Shown piece by piece: positions 45,717 to 54,845 of a stretch of 64,000 nt of DNA. Origin of the DNA: Belnapia sp. F-4-1 (lineage in GTDB: Bacteria > Pseudomonadota > Alphaproteobacteria > Acetobacterales > Acetobacteraceae); assembly GCF_000802185.1 (NCBI RefSeq), contig NZ_KN676113.1:1318607-1382606 (forward strand). Direction: 5' to 3'. The notes under the pieces were generated by a model. The model was given only the letters and a program-made list of their open reading frames with translations, ran no database searches and had not been told where the DNA came from. Within the stretch, counting starts at the first letter, position 1, and every line of letters starts with the position of its first letter. A program made the position numbers and the translations under genes.

Positions 45717-46477
45717 CCCCCATCCACCGTCCAGTTGGAGCCGGTGACGAAGCTCGCCCGCTCGGAGCAGAGCCAGACCACCGCCTCGGCGATCTCCTCC
45801 GGCACGCCGAAGCGGCCGAGCGCGGTGCGGGCGATGATCCGGTCGCCGCGGCGGCGCTTCGACTCCTCGGTCATCGGCGTCTCGATATAGCCGGGGCAGA
45901 CGGCGTTGATGCGGATGTTCTCCGCCGCATGGTCGACGGCGGCAGCCTTGGTCAGTCCGACGACGCCATGCTTCCCGACCACATAGCCCGCCGCCCCCGG
46001 CAGCCCAACCAGTCCGGCGACGGAGGCGGTGTTAACGATGGCGCCGCCGCCCTGCTTGCGCATCTGCGCTACCTCGTGCCGCAGGCAGCGCCAGACGCCG
46101 GTCAGGTTCACGTCGAGCAGCCGCTGCCAGGAGGCCTCGGCCAGGTCGGCGGCGAGCACGCCCGTCGCGTTGACCTGGTGCGGCGCGATGCCGGCATTGT
46201 TGAAGGCGCAGTCGAGCCCACCGAAGGCCGCGACGGCCGCCGCCACCATGGCCTGCACCTGCTCCTCATCCGTCACGTCGCAGGCGATGGCGACCGCCTG
46301 CCCGCCCTGCGCCTCGATGGCCGAGACCGTCTTCTGCGCCGCCTCCAGCGTCATGTCGGCCGCCGCCACCCAGGCGCCCTCGCGGGCGAAGGCCAGCGCC
46401 GTCGCACGGCCGATGCCGGAGCCCGCCCCTGTCACCAGCGCCGATTTGCCGTCGAGCATCCCCTTCGTCCCACTCAC
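45701..46477 (-). CDS. Short-chain dehydrogenase/reductase
   Basis: 258-residue classical SDR. The NAD motif TGAGSGIGRATALAFA, the DVT and NNAG blocks, Ser in TASVAGL, and the YxxxK pair in YVVGKHG are all present, followed by NAVCPGYIETPM. The Asp in AAADMT suggests NAD rather than NADP. It is the last gene of the operon, 4 bp overlapped with the hydrolase upstream; ATG 46459 is an alternative start. The substrate is unknown, most likely an alcohol or ketone produced by the upstream enzymes. Confidence 0.94.
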   Translation of the reverse strand: MSGTKGMLDGKSALVTGAGSGIGRATALAFAREGAWVAAADMTLEAAQKTVSAIEAQGGQAVAIACDVTDEEQVQAMVAAAVAAFGGLDCAFNNAGIAPHQVNATGVLAADLAEASWQRLLDVNLTGVWRCLRHEVAQMRKQGGGAIVNTASVAGLVGLPGAAGYVVGKHGVVGLTKAAAVDHAAENIRINAVCPGYIETPMTEESKRRRGDRIIARTALGRFGVPEEIAEAVVWLCSERASFVTGSNWTVDGGYSAL

Positions 46478-47430
46478 AACGCAGACTCCTCGGCCCAGTG
46501 ATGCGCCAGCGAGAGTGCCGCCTGCCGCAGCACCAGGGTCGAGGCGGGGATGAACTTGCCCATGGTAAGGAAGGCATGGATCTGGTCGGCGACATGCAGG
46601 TAGGTGACGCGCACCCCATCCTCCTCCAGCCGCCGCGCATAGGCCGCGCCCTCATCGACCAGCGGATCGTATCCCGCCGTCATGACGAAGGCCGGCGGCG
46701 TGCCGGCCAGGCTGTTGGCCCGCAGCGGCGACGCCTGCCACTCGAAGCGCCGCTCCGGCTCCGGCACGTAGTGGCCGATGAACCAGCGCATGGTCTCGCT
46801 GGTGAGGATCAGCCCCTCGGTGAAGCGCTCATAGGCCGGGCGGTGCGCGGCCATGTCGGTCGCCGGGTAGAGCAGCAGCTGGTAGCCGACCGCAGGCACC
46901 GTGCCGTCCCGCCCCATGATCGCAAGCACTGCGGCGAGGTTGCCGCCGGCGCTGTCGCCGCCGACCGCCATGCGCGCGGGGTCGATCCGCAGCCTGGCCG
47001 CGTTCTCCACCACCCAGCGCAGCGCCGCCGCGCTGTCCTCCACCGCCGCGGGGTAGGGGTGTTCCGGCCCCATCCGGTAGTCGACGGCGATGACGCAGCA
47101 GCGCGCCGCATTGGCCAGCAGCCGGCAGGGCTGGTCGTGGCTGTCGAGGTCGCCGATCACCCAGCCGCCGCCATGGAGGAAGAGCAGGCAGGGCAGCACC
47201 TCGCCGGCCTCGGTGCCGGCGGCGCGGTAGCGGCGCAGCCTGACGGGGCCGGCCGGGCCTGGGCAGCTCAGGTCCTCGACCTCCGCCACAGCCTCCCCTT
47301 CCGGCTGCAGCACGCTGCGGGACTTGGCCGAGGCGGCGCGGGCCTCCTCCGGGCTGAGGGTATGGATGGGCGGGCGGCCCATCTCGCGGATCAGGTCGAG
47401 GACGCGCTGCGCGCCGGGGTCGATGGGCAT
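46474..47430 (-). CDS. Alpha/beta hydrolase fold-3 (HSL family) esterase
   Basis: 318-residue esterase. The oxyanion motif LFLHGGGWVIG, nucleophile GGDSAGGNLAA and the Asp/His pair in YDPLVDEG and DQIHAFLTM make a complete hormone-sensitive-lipase catalytic set. It hydrolyses short carboxyl esters. ATG 47430 gives MPIDPGAQRVLDLI, the usual start; the upstream in-frame extension is a shadow of the next gene. It lies 5 bp after the other alpha/beta hydrolase and overlaps the SDR by 4 bp. Confidence 0.94.
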   Translation of the reverse strand: MPIDPGAQRVLDLIREMGRPPIHTLSPEEARAASAKSRSVLQPEGEAVAEVEDLSCPGPAGPVRLRRYRAAGTEAGEVLPCLLFLHGGGWVIGDLDSHDQPCRLLANAARCCVIAVDYRMGPEHPYPAAVEDSAAALRWVVENAARLRIDPARMAVGGDSAGGNLAAVLAIMGRDGTVPAVGYQLLLYPATDMAAHRPAYERFTEGLILTSETMRWFIGHYVPEPERRFEWQASPLRANSLAGTPPAFVMTAGYDPLVDEGAAYARRLEEDGVRVTYLHVADQIHAFLTMGKFIPASTLVLRQAALSLAHHWAEESAL

Positions 47431-47435
47431 GGGGT

Positions 47436-48218
47436 TCAGCCTGTCCAGGAAAGGATTGCGGAAGCGACCTCGTCCGGCCGGTCGAGTTCGGCGAGATGTC
47501 CCGCGCCGGGGATCATGCGGATCTCTTTGGGGCCCGCAAGCCGGGCGGCGATGCGCCCGGCATAGCTTGGCGGCATGATGCGGTCCTGCTCGCCCCAGAG
47601 GATGAGGGTGGGCGCCGAGATCAACGGCAAGCGCCGCTCCAGCCGCGTGTTGCCGAGCGGCCAGAAGATGCGCGCCGCCGCCTCCGTGGCGCGGGTCTGC
47701 TCGATCGGCCATTCGACCGAGTTCGCCCCTTCCGGCATCGCCTTCAGCGCTGTCCATCGCTCGGGGTCGGCACACATCAGCCCGGCGACCCGGTCCGCGC
47801 GCTGCGCCCAGGGGTCGGTCGGCGGATCGCCCTCATCGAACAGGCCGAAGGGCGCCGAGAGCACCAGCTTGCGGACGGAGTTCGGCCAGATCGCCGCCAT
47901 TTCTGCCGCGAAGGAGGCGCCGACCGAGCTGCCGGCGAGGTCCGCCCCCTCCAGCCCGGCGGCGAGCAGCGTCTGCCGCACCGCCAGCACCCAATCGAGA
48001 TGGCTGTCGAGCACGCTATGGCCGCGGTCGCCCCCCGGAAAGCCGGGCAGCGAGGGCACGATGACGGTGCGCTGCTCCGCCAGCCGGTCGAGGACGGGCA
48101 CCCAGCGCGGCAGCCCGCCGAAACCGGCCAGGAAGCCGAGCGGCGCGCCGCTGCCCTTCCGCCAGATGCGCGTCGGGAAGCCGTTGATGTCGACGGTCGA
48201 GAGCTCGGGCGCGCTCAT
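47436..48218 (-). CDS. Alpha/beta hydrolase
   Basis: 260-residue hydrolase of the classical alpha/beta fold. The nucleophile elbow is AGSSVGASF and the acid and His lie in GEQDRIMPP and GAGHLAELD. The oxyanion region LAGFGGLPRW has an unusual GFGG instead of HG. It resembles C-C or ester hydrolases of aromatic or cyclic compound breakdown. It lies between the flavin monooxygenase and the HSL esterase, close enough for one mRNA. Confidence 0.9.
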   Translation of the reverse strand: MSAPELSTVDINGFPTRIWRKGSGAPLGFLAGFGGLPRWVPVLDRLAEQRTVIVPSLPGFPGGDRGHSVLDSHLDWVLAVRQTLLAAGLEGADLAGSSVGASFAAEMAAIWPNSVRKLVLSAPFGLFDEGDPPTDPWAQRADRVAGLMCADPERWTALKAMPEGANSVEWPIEQTRATEAAARIFWPLGNTRLERRLPLISAPTLILWGEQDRIMPPSYAGRIAARLAGPKEIRMIPGAGHLAELDRPDEVASAILSWTG

Positions 48219-48227
48219 CCCGCGCCC

Positions 48228-49493
48228 CTACTCGGCCGCCTGGCGGAAGGCCGGGATGGTCGCCCGCTCGCCCTCGGCCATCGGCTTCGGCCACCAGCGA
48301 TCCTCCCACTCGGCGAAGCGCGTGCGCATGCGCGGCATGACCTTCTCGGCGAAGAGCCGCGTGTTGTACTGGGTCAATTCCTTGCCCATGTTGCCGAACT
48401 GCATGAGCAGCATCAGGTGGCCGACATTCAGGTCGTCGGCCAGGGCGTCGAGCTGCTCCACCACCTCGTCCGGCGAGCCGATGACGACATAGCCGCGGTC
48501 GACGAAGTCGGCCATGGTCATGCCGCGGTTGGTCTTGTCGCCGGTGATCAGCGTCTGCGCGTTCGCCGCCTTCTTCACCATGCTCTCGAGCCCGGCGCGC
48601 TGCGTCGCCTCCGTGCTGTAGCCGGCAGGCGAGGCGAAGCGCGGATCGACATGGAGGCAGCGGTTGAAGAAATACTCGGCCGGCTCGGTATACAGGTCGA
48701 TCGCCTGCTGCCGGCTCTCGGCCACGGCGACGACCTGGGCGAAGCCGGCGCGATAGGGGTTCCGGTCCTTGCCGAGACGGTCCATCTCCGCCCAGAACCC
48801 GTCCATCGTCGCCTTGCCGGCCTTGTAGCCGTAATAGGACAGGTAGCAGTAGACGTAGTCCATCTCGGCGCACCACTGCCAGGTCTCGACCGAGCCGCCG
48901 CCCGGGATCCAGATCGGCGGATGCGGCTGCTGCACCGGGCGCGGCCAGATGTTGACGTAGCGCTGCTGGTTGAAGCGGCCGTTGAAGGCGAAGGTATCCT
49001 TCTCCGTCCACGCCTTGATGACGAGGTCATGCGCCTCGAGGTAGCGCTCCCGCAGCATCGACGGGTTCTGGCCATAGGCGAAGCAGGTGTCCATCGGCGT
49101 CCCCACCGGGAAGCCGGCGATCAGCCGCCCGCCGCTGATGACATCCAGCATGGCGAATTCCTCGGCCACGCGGGTCGGCGGGTTGTAGAGGGCGAGGCTG
49201 TTGCCCATCACGCAGATCGGCACCTGGTTGGTGCGCCGCGCCAGCGCCGAGGCGATGAGGTTGGGGCTCGGCATCAGCCCATAGCCGTTCGAGTGGTGCT
49301 CGTTGACGCAGATCGCGTCGTAGCCGCAATCGGCGGCGTATTCGAGCTCGTCCATGAAGTCGTTGTACATGCGGTGGGCGCGCTTCGGGTCGAAGAGCGA
49401 GGAGTGGATGTCGACCCAGACCGACGGGTGCGCCTCCCGGAAATTCTCCGGCAGATCCGTATAGGGCATCAGGTGGAACCACATGAGCTTCAT
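48228..49493 (-). CDS. Luciferase-like flavin-dependent monooxygenase (LLM class)
   Basis: 421-residue member of the bacterial luciferase family, which uses reduced FMN and oxygen. CVNEHHSNGYGLMPSPNLIA is the hallmark block of the group; SGGRLIAGFPVGTP and the PPIWIPGGGSVETW loop follow. The C-terminal part is typical of the group. No flavin reductase lies nearby, so it must draw on one elsewhere. It is the first gene of a four-gene minus-strand operon leading to two hydrolases and a dehydrogenase, a logical order of oxygenation, hydrolysis and oxidation. Confidence 0.92.
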   Translation of the reverse strand: MKLMWFHLMPYTDLPENFREAHPSVWVDIHSSLFDPKRAHRMYNDFMDELEYAADCGYDAICVNEHHSNGYGLMPSPNLIASALARRTNQVPICVMGNSLALYNPPTRVAEEFAMLDVISGGRLIAGFPVGTPMDTCFAYGQNPSMLRERYLEAHDLVIKAWTEKDTFAFNGRFNQQRYVNIWPRPVQQPHPPIWIPGGGSVETWQWCAEMDYVYCYLSYYGYKAGKATMDGFWAEMDRLGKDRNPYRAGFAQVVAVAESRQQAIDLYTEPAEYFFNRCLHVDPRFASPAGYSTEATQRAGLESMVKKAANAQTLITGDKTNRGMTMADFVDRGYVVIGSPDEVVEQLDALADDLNVGHLMLLMQFGNMGKELTQYNTRLFAEKVMPRMRTRFAEWEDRWWPKPMAEGERATIPAFRQAAE

Positions 49494-49603
49494 GGCAGGC
49501 CTCCTCCAGGCGCCGGGCGGATCGAGCCGCCTTCTTCGCCGAAAAGCCTAGCCTGCTACCGGAGAGGGTGGGAAGTCCGGAAGCTGCAACGTGGGCGAAA
49601 CGG

Positions 49604-50488
49604 TCAGGCCCGCTCCTCGCTCCCGCTCACCACCACCGGCTCCAGCATCGCTTCCGCCTCGCGCTTCAGCCGCCGGTAGCTGCGGGTGGAAAAGGGCAGC
49701 ATGCCGCCATAGATCAGCCCGCCGGTGGCCAGCGCCGCCCAGGGCTCGGTCAGCAGCACCGCCACATAGGCGCCGATGCCGAGCAGCAGCGGCAGCACGT
49801 AATCCGCTGGCACCTTGAAATTCTTGAAGCTCCAGGTCGGCAGGGTCGAAACCATCAGCCCGCCGACCACCACCAGCAGCAGGCCGGAGAAGGCCGGGTG
49901 CCGCACCGCCGCCGCGAGCCCGGTCCAGCCCCAATCCTGGAACAGCAGCGCGGCGAAGAGTGGGAAGAGCGCCAGCCCGGCACCTGCCGGCGCTGGCACG
50001 CCAGTGAAGAAATTCTGCGAATAGGCCGGCTTCGGCGGCGGCCCGGCCAGCGGCAATGCCGGCGCGTCGTCAATCGCGGCGTTGAAGCGCGCCAGCCGCA
50101 GCGCCGAGCAGACGGCAAACAGCAGGCAGGGGGTGAAGCCGAGCCCCCGTGCATCATGCAGCGTCCACAGGAAGAGGATCAGCGCCGGCGCCACGCCGAA
50201 GCAGAGGAAGTCGGAAAGGCTGTCGAATTCGGCGCCGAACCGGCTGGTCGCCTTCAGCAACCGGGCAAGGCGCCCGTCCAGCGCGTCGATGGCGGCGCAG
50301 ACGACGATCAGCGCCGCCGCCTTCTCCCATTGCGCATCGAAGGCGAAGCGGATGGCGGTCAGCCCGGCGCAAAGGCCGAGCATCGTCATGATGTTCGGAA
50401 TCAGCCGGTTGAAGGAGGGGCCCTTGTAGCGCGGCCTGGTGCGGGGCCGGAGGCGCCGCAGCCGCCCTCGCAGGCGCGTTCCGCTCAC
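49604..50488 (-). CDS. pssA: CDP-diacylglycerol-serine O-phosphatidyltransferase
   Basis: 294-residue membrane enzyme making phosphatidylserine. The CDP-alcohol phosphotransferase motif is [12 protein letters not shown], then GAEFDSLSD, giving the D-G-x2-A-R-x-G-x3-D-x3-D pattern. Several hydrophobic helices follow. The GTG start at 50488 overlaps the psd stop as GTGA, which is the common arrangement; a longer reading would run into psd. It works with Psd to make phosphatidylethanolamine. Confidence 0.93.
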   Translation of the reverse strand: MSGTRLRGRLRRLRPRTRPRYKGPSFNRLIPNIMTMLGLCAGLTAIRFAFDAQWEKAAALIVVCAAIDALDGRLARLLKATSRFGAEFDSLSDFLCFGVAPALILFLWTLHDARGLGFTPCLLFAVCSALRLARFNAAIDDAPALPLAGPPPKPAYSQNFFTGVPAPAGAGLALFPLFAALLFQDWGWTGLAAAVRHPAFSGLLLVVVGGLMVSTLPTWSFKNFKVPADYVLPLLLGIGAYVAVLLTEPWAALATGGLIYGGMLPFSTRSYRRLKREAEAMLEPVVVSGSEERA

Positions 50489-51174
50489 AGCGGCAGCCTC
50501 GCAGGCGCCAGGTCGGCGATCACCGTCTCGCCGCCGATCATCGTCTGCCCGACCGTGACCAGGGGCCGCACGCCTTCCGGCAGGTAGAGATCCGTCCGGC
50601 TGCCGAAGCGGATGATGCCGAAGCGCTCGCCGGCATCCAGGCTGTCCCCTTCCCGCACGTCGCAAAGGATGCGCCGCGCGACGAGGCCGGCGATCTGCAC
50701 CACGGCGACGTCGCGCCCGTCCGGCAGGCGCAGCGCGAGGGCGTTGCGCTCATTGTCCTCGCTCGCCTTGTCGAGGTTGGCGCTGACGAATTTCCCCGGC
50801 CGGTAGGCGATGCGCGTCACCCGGCCCGCCACCGGCGAGCGGTTCACATGCACATCCATCACCGAGAGGAAGATCGCCACCCGCCAGCGCGCCGCCGGGC
50901 CGAGGCCGAGTTCCGCCGGCGGCACGGCCGGCATGACGCTCACCACATGTCCATCGGCGGGGGCGATGGCCAGCCCCTCGCGGTCCGGCGGCACGCGGCG
51001 CGGGTCGCGGAAGAAGTAGAGGCAGAAGAAGGTGAAGATCAGCCCAAGCCAGAACAGCCAGCTGCCGAGCAGCAGCCCGCCGATGACAGCGACGGCAAGG
51101 CCGATCGCGATGAAGGGGTAGCCGGCCCTGTGGGGCGGGGCCAGCACGAGCCGCAAACTTTGTCCGAGCGCCAT
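50485..51174 (-). CDS. psd: Phosphatidylserine decarboxylase
   Basis: 229-residue short-form enzyme converting phosphatidylserine to phosphatidylethanolamine. Hydrophobic N-terminal helices precede [10 protein letters not shown] and the soluble core with [12 protein letters not shown]. The self-cleavage site that makes the pyruvoyl group is [10 protein letters not shown] near residue 192 (Gly-Ser bond). It is directly followed by pssA. Confidence 0.94.
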   Translation of the reverse strand: MALGQSLRLVLAPPHRAGYPFIAIGLAVAVIGGLLLGSWLFWLGLIFTFFCLYFFRDPRRVPPDREGLAIAPADGHVVSVMPAVPPAELGLGPAARWRVAIFLSVMDVHVNRSPVAGRVTRIAYRPGKFVSANLDKASEDNERNALALRLPDGRDVAVVQIAGLVARRILCDVREGDSLDAGERFGIIRFGSRTDLYLPEGVRPLVTVGQTMIGGETVIADLAPARLPL

Positions 51175-51220
51175 GAGGCGGGTTTATGGTGCGTTCACCT
51201 TCGCGCGGCAAGCTGTGCGC

Positions 51221-51646
51221 ATGCCAAACCTCACCCTCGGTCCCTTCGCTGTCGAACGGGACGGCACGCTGCAACCCCGGGCACCCGGGTTGCGCCCTGC
51301 CATGCGCTTTGCCTGGCGCGGCCGGCGCTGCGAGGCGGCCCTGACACGGGAGGAGGTGCACCTCGCCGCCTTCGCCGCCCGGGTGCCCTCCACCGCCGAG
51401 GCGCGAGCGGGCCGGCCCGGTGCCTTCGAGGCCATCGCCTCCCTCCCCGGCAGCCTTCCGCCGGGCTGGAAGGCACGGCTGCTGCCGGATCACCGGGTGA
51501 TGCTGGAAGCCTCGGCGCCGCTGTCGGAGCCTCCGACCGCGACGGAGCTGGTCGCCGCCATGGTTCGCTTCGCGCTCGAGCTCGACCCCTATCTGGACCG
51601 GCTGGATTCGGCGCTCGTGCCGCTCTCCGGCACTGCAAACAACTGA
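51221..51646 (+). CDS. Small protein of unknown function
   Basis: 141 residues from ATG 51221 (MPNLTLGPFAVERDGTLQPR). Contains RFAWRGRRCEAALTREEVHL and a helical C-terminal part around ELVAAMVRFALELDPYLDRL. I recognise no family but it reads as a folded soluble protein. It overlaps the 3' end of the convergent LysM gene by 58 bp, which is unusual. It starts 46 bp from psd on the other strand. Confidence 0.6.
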   Translation: MPNLTLGPFAVERDGTLQPRAPGLRPAMRFAWRGRRCEAALTREEVHLAAFAARVPSTAEARAGRPGAFEAIASLPGSLPPGWKARLLPDHRVMLEASAPLSEPPTATELVAAMVRFALELDPYLDRLDSALVPLSGTANN

Positions 51647-52620
51647 CCGGGGTAGATCCTGTGCGGATCGCGGATCTGGTCGCGGTTGGCGGCGTAGATC
51701 ACCGTATAGCGCGGCCCGCGCCCATAGACCCGGCGGGCGATGCGCCAGAGGCTGTAGCCGGGCTGGACGATCAGCCTGCCGTCGCGCAGCAGGTCATCGG
51801 GGATGACCTCGCGCTGGAAGGGCAGCTCGATCCGGGCCGCGACGGAGCCGGCGGCAGCCAGCTGATCCACCCGCAACATGTGCCGGCCAATGGCGGGTTG
51901 CCGGTCCGGCGTCAGGCTCCAGCGACCGGCCCCATCGGCCACCGCATCCCCAGCATGGTCGGAGCCGACATAGACCCGCAGCTTCGCCCCCGGTGGGGCG
52001 CTGCCGGCGAAGCGCATGCCGCCCTGCTCGTCGTAATCGACAATATCGAGGCCGAGGCGCTGGCGCTCCGGCGCCACATCGGCCGGGGTCTGCAACAGGC
52101 GGGGCAAGGCGGCGCTGCCGCTGGTCGGCGGCAGCAGCATCGCCATGGCGGCCTGCGGCTGCGCCGGCTCGGGCACCAGCAGCAGGAGGGAGTCCTCCGA
52201 GGAGAGCGGCTCGCCCCCGGCCAGCCGGGCGGTCAGGGAGAGTTCCCGCATGCCGGGCGGCAGCGCCCCGGCCGGCAGGATCACCCATTCGCCACGGCCG
52301 TCGGCCCGGGCGCGGCCAATCTCCCGCCCGCCATCGAACAGCACCACCTCCGCCCCCGGCATGGCACGCCCGGCGGAAACCAGCATACCCCGGGCGCCGA
52401 TGCGGGCGACGTCGAAGCTCGGGCGGACCGGCACCGGTGTGGCGGGCGGCGCCGGCGCGGCTGGGGCAAGTGCGGCGGGGGCCGGCAGGGCCTGGGCGAC
52501 AGGCCGGGCGGCCGGCAGCGGCGCCTCGGGCAGCAGCAGGATGCCACCCACCAGCGCGGCCAGCGCCAGCCCGATCAGACCCAGCCACTTCATGCCCCAC
52601 GCCATGGTCGCATCGGTCAT
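51589..52620 (-). CDS. LysM-domain envelope protein
   Basis: 343-residue protein with one N-terminal membrane helix (MKWLGLIGLALAALVGGILL), then a Pro/Ala-rich linker, a middle region of beta-sandwich-like repeats (MPGAEVVLFDGGREIGRARA; AKLRVYVGSDHAGDAV), and a C-terminal LysM domain from YSLWRIARRVYGRG to YPGQLFAVP. LysM binds peptidoglycan, so the protein likely spans from inner membrane to cell wall. ATG 52620 starts MTDATMAWGMKW; ATG 52596 is an alternative. The same layout is common in alphaproteobacteria. Confidence 0.85.
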   Translation of the reverse strand: MTDATMAWGMKWLGLIGLALAALVGGILLLPEAPLPAARPVAQALPAPAALAPAAPAPPATPVPVRPSFDVARIGARGMLVSAGRAMPGAEVVLFDGGREIGRARADGRGEWVILPAGALPPGMRELSLTARLAGGEPLSSEDSLLLLVPEPAQPQAAMAMLLPPTSGSAALPRLLQTPADVAPERQRLGLDIVDYDEQGGMRFAGSAPPGAKLRVYVGSDHAGDAVADGAGRWSLTPDRQPAIGRHMLRVDQLAAAGSVAARIELPFQREVIPDDLLRDGRLIVQPGYSLWRIARRVYGRGPRYTVIYAANRDQIRDPHRIYPGQLFAVPESGTSAESSRSR

Positions 52621-52665
52621 TATCCGCCCAGCGGATGTTACCATAACCCGGAAAGGCGCCCAGGG

Positions 52666-53442
52666 TCAGTGGGTGCGATGCAGTAGCCAAACGAACATTA
52701 GCGGGAGCAGGCCGGCCATCGCCCAGCCGATCGGCTCCCCGGCCCGGCCACCGATCCGCCCGCCGAGCGCCGGGCCAAGCCAGAGAGCGGCGAAGGGCGC
52801 CGCCGCCACCAGCCAATCGGCCGTGCCGCCGCGCGCCAGCACCGGCCCGGCCGCCAGGGCGGCAAGGCCGATCGCCACCGGCAGGACGGCCGCCACACCC
52901 CATCCGCCGGCTGGCAGGGCGCCGAGCGCCGCCGCCAGGCCGGCCAGCGCCAGCAGGACCCAGGGCCCCGGAGGACCAAAGAGCCACAGCCCGGCCGCCA
53001 GCAACGCCATGGCCGCCGCCGCGCCAACCGGGCCGCGCAGCGCCAGCAGCCCCGCCGCGCCCAGCGCCGCCAGCGCCAGCAGCACGACCATCGCCCGGCG
53101 CAGGTCGGGCAGGGTCAGCGGTCCGCCCGCCAGCCACCAGGCCGCGCCAACCAGGGCGAGCGTCGCCAGCACCACGGCCACCGCGCCACGCCGTCCCGCC
53201 ACCGCCAACACGAAGCCCGCCAGTGCCCCGCCGATGACCAGGGCCGGCAGCCGCTCCGGCAGCTGCCGCGGCGTGCCGGTGACGAGGCCGAGCGCCAGCA
53301 CCCAGCCCACCGCCAGCCCGATCCCGGCGCCGAGCCCGGCCAGGTCGCCGCGTCGCAGCAGCCGGAACAGCCCGGCCCACGCCAGGGACGCCACCAGCGC
53401 CGCCGCGACGCCGCGCCAGGGGAGGAGAAGTTCGATGCTCAT
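52666..53442 (-). CDS. Multi-pass membrane protein of unknown function
   Basis: 258 residues from ATG 53442, which has AGGA at proper distance; ATG 53451 is an alternative. About nine hydrophobic, Ala/Gly/Leu-rich segments fill the whole protein, with PWRGVAAALVASLAWAGLF first. I see no motif that assigns a function. It lies 45 bp upstream of the LysM gene on the same strand, and diverges from the cytochrome b561 gene. Confidence 0.7.
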   Translation of the reverse strand: MSIELLLPWRGVAAALVASLAWAGLFRLLRRGDLAGLGAGIGLAVGWVLALGLVTGTPRQLPERLPALVIGGALAGFVLAVAGRRGAVAVVLATLALVGAAWWLAGGPLTLPDLRRAMVVLLALAALGAAGLLALRGPVGAAAAMALLAAGLWLFGPPGPWVLLALAGLAAALGALPAGGWGVAAVLPVAIGLAALAAGPVLARGGTADWLVAAAPFAALWLGPALGGRIGGRAGEPIGWAMAGLLPLMFVWLLHRTH

Positions 53443-53507
53443 CCGGCCCATCCTGCCCGAGCGCCGGTCTCGCTGCTAGGATGGCGTGATCAGCAGGGAG
53501 AGGCCGG

Positions 53508-54173
53508 ATGGACGAGGCGCCGATGCGGGAGGTGAAGGTCTGGGACGGCTGGATCAGGCTCGTCCATTGGTCGATCGTCCTGCTGATCGGCCTGTCCTAT
53601 GCCAGCATACAGAATGGCTGGATGAAGACCCATTACTGGTCCGGCTATGCCGTGCTGACGCTGGTGCTGTTCCGCCTCGCCTGGGGGTTCGTCGGCTCGG
53701 ACACGGCGCGGTTCTTCCGCTTCCTGAAGTCGCCGCTTGCCGCCTTCCATCACCTCCGCGGCTTCCCGAAGCCGGAGCCGGACCGGGAGATCGGCCACAA
53801 TGCCGCCGGCGGCTGGATGGTGCTGGTGCTGCTGGCGCTGCTGCTGGCGCAGCCGGTGACGGGACTCTTCGCCGACAGCGGCTATGGGGATTACGGGCCG
53901 CTCGCCAAATCCGTCGCCTCGGAGACGAGCGACTGGCTGACCGGGCTGCACCACCGCATCTTCAATTTCATCCTGGTCGCCGCCTCGCTGCATGTGCTGG
54001 CGGTCGGCGCCTACGCCCTGCTAAAGGGCCACGACCTGGTGCGGCCGATGGTCACCGGCCGCAAGACGCTTCCGGCGGATGCGGTGCCGCCGCGCCTCGG
54101 CTCGCCGCTGCTGGCCGCCGCCCTGCTCGGCGCGGCGGCCCTCCTCGTCTTCGGCATCAGCCGCTTCGGCTAG
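53508..54173 (+). CDS. Cytochrome b561 family protein
   Basis: 221-residue four-helix membrane haem protein. VWDGWIRLVHWSIVLLIGLS holds the first haem-ligating His, HNAAGGWMVLVLLALLLAQP the second, and LHHRIFNFILVAASLHVLAV the last pair. Such proteins carry electrons between quinones and periplasmic or small-molecule acceptors. ATG 53508 follows GGGAGAGG; ATG 53523 is an alternative. The 3' end overlaps the 25-residue gene on the other strand by 4 bp. Confidence 0.92.
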   Translation: MDEAPMREVKVWDGWIRLVHWSIVLLIGLSYASIQNGWMKTHYWSGYAVLTLVLFRLAWGFVGSDTARFFRFLKSPLAAFHHLRGFPKPEPDREIGHNAAGGWMVLVLLALLLAQPVTGLFADSGYGDYGPLAKSVASETSDWLTGLHHRIFNFILVAASLHVLAVGAYALLKGHDLVRPMVTGRKTLPADAVPPRLGSPLLAAALLGAAALLVFGISRFG

Positions 54174-54247
54174 AGGATGTTGAAGAGATAAAGCAGGATG
54201 AGGATCGGGATGGGGATTCCGAGAAGCCAAAGCAGGATGCCGCGCAT
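54170..54247 (-). CDS. 25-residue single-helix membrane peptide
   Basis: MRGILLWLLGIPIPILILLY plus LFNIL is almost wholly one membrane helix with a P-I-P kink. GGAG lies eight bases before the ATG. Very short peptides of this type, with the sequence pattern LLWLxGIPIPIxILL, recur in many proteobacteria and are usually left out of annotations. The ATG shares the CATG at 54245-54248 with the lipoprotein gene on the opposite strand. Confidence 0.55.
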   Translation of the reverse strand: MRGILLWLLGIPIPILILLYLFNIL

Positions 54248-54839
54248 GGTTGCACTCCGTAGCGTTTCAACGGCACCGGAACGCTTGCATCGCCGTGGCG
54301 CTTCGTGGGCTCCGCGCCTCGTGATGCTCGCGCTGCTGCTGGCGCTTGCCGGCTGCGCCGATGACCCGAGCGCCAACTATCTCGGCGGCTTCGGCGACCC
54401 GGTGCGCGGCGCGGCGCTCTATGCCCCGCGCAACCTCGGCGATACGGGTCGCTGGGCGGGCCGGCCGGCCGAGGCGGCGGTGGCGGCGGAGCAGCTCGAA
54501 TTCCTGACGAGCGAGCTTGCCACCAACCCGCGCTACGCTCCGGAGATCAACCCGGCCGTACTGCAAAGCCTGCAGACGGCACGCATGGAGATGCGCGGCT
54601 ATCTCGGCATCGCGCCGGCTGCCGATCCGGGCGTGGTGATCGCCGCCCTCCGCCGCGCCAGCGAGGCGCTGCGCGCGGGGAGCCGCGCCAGTGCCGAGGC
54701 CGCGCTGGCCACCGTCACCTTCACCGCCGGCCCGGGCGGCACCTTGCAGCGCTTGGCGACCATGCCCCGCCTGCCCCGCACCGCCGAGGCGGCCGGCATG
54801 GTCGCCTCGGAATTCGACCGACTCGAACGGCGGCGCTGA
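54246..54839 (+). CDS. Putative lipoprotein of unknown function
   Basis: 197 residues from ATG 54246. A basic leader and hydrophobic run end in LALAGCADD, a clear lipobox, so the mature protein would be lipid-anchored in the envelope. The rest is helical, with EAAVAAEQLEFLTSELATNP and VIAALRRASEALRAGSRASA. I recognise no family. A start at GTG 54321 or ATG 54324 would shorten the leader and avoid overlap with the 25-residue gene; the choice is open. Confidence 0.65.
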   Translation: MVALRSVSTAPERLHRRGASWAPRLVMLALLLALAGCADDPSANYLGGFGDPVRGAALYAPRNLGDTGRWAGRPAEAAVAAEQLEFLTSELATNPRYAPEINPAVLQSLQTARMEMRGYLGIAPAADPGVVIAALRRASEALRAGSRASAEAALATVTFTAGPGGTLQRLATMPRLPRTAEAAGMVASEFDRLERRR

Positions 54840-54845
54840 CCCGTC

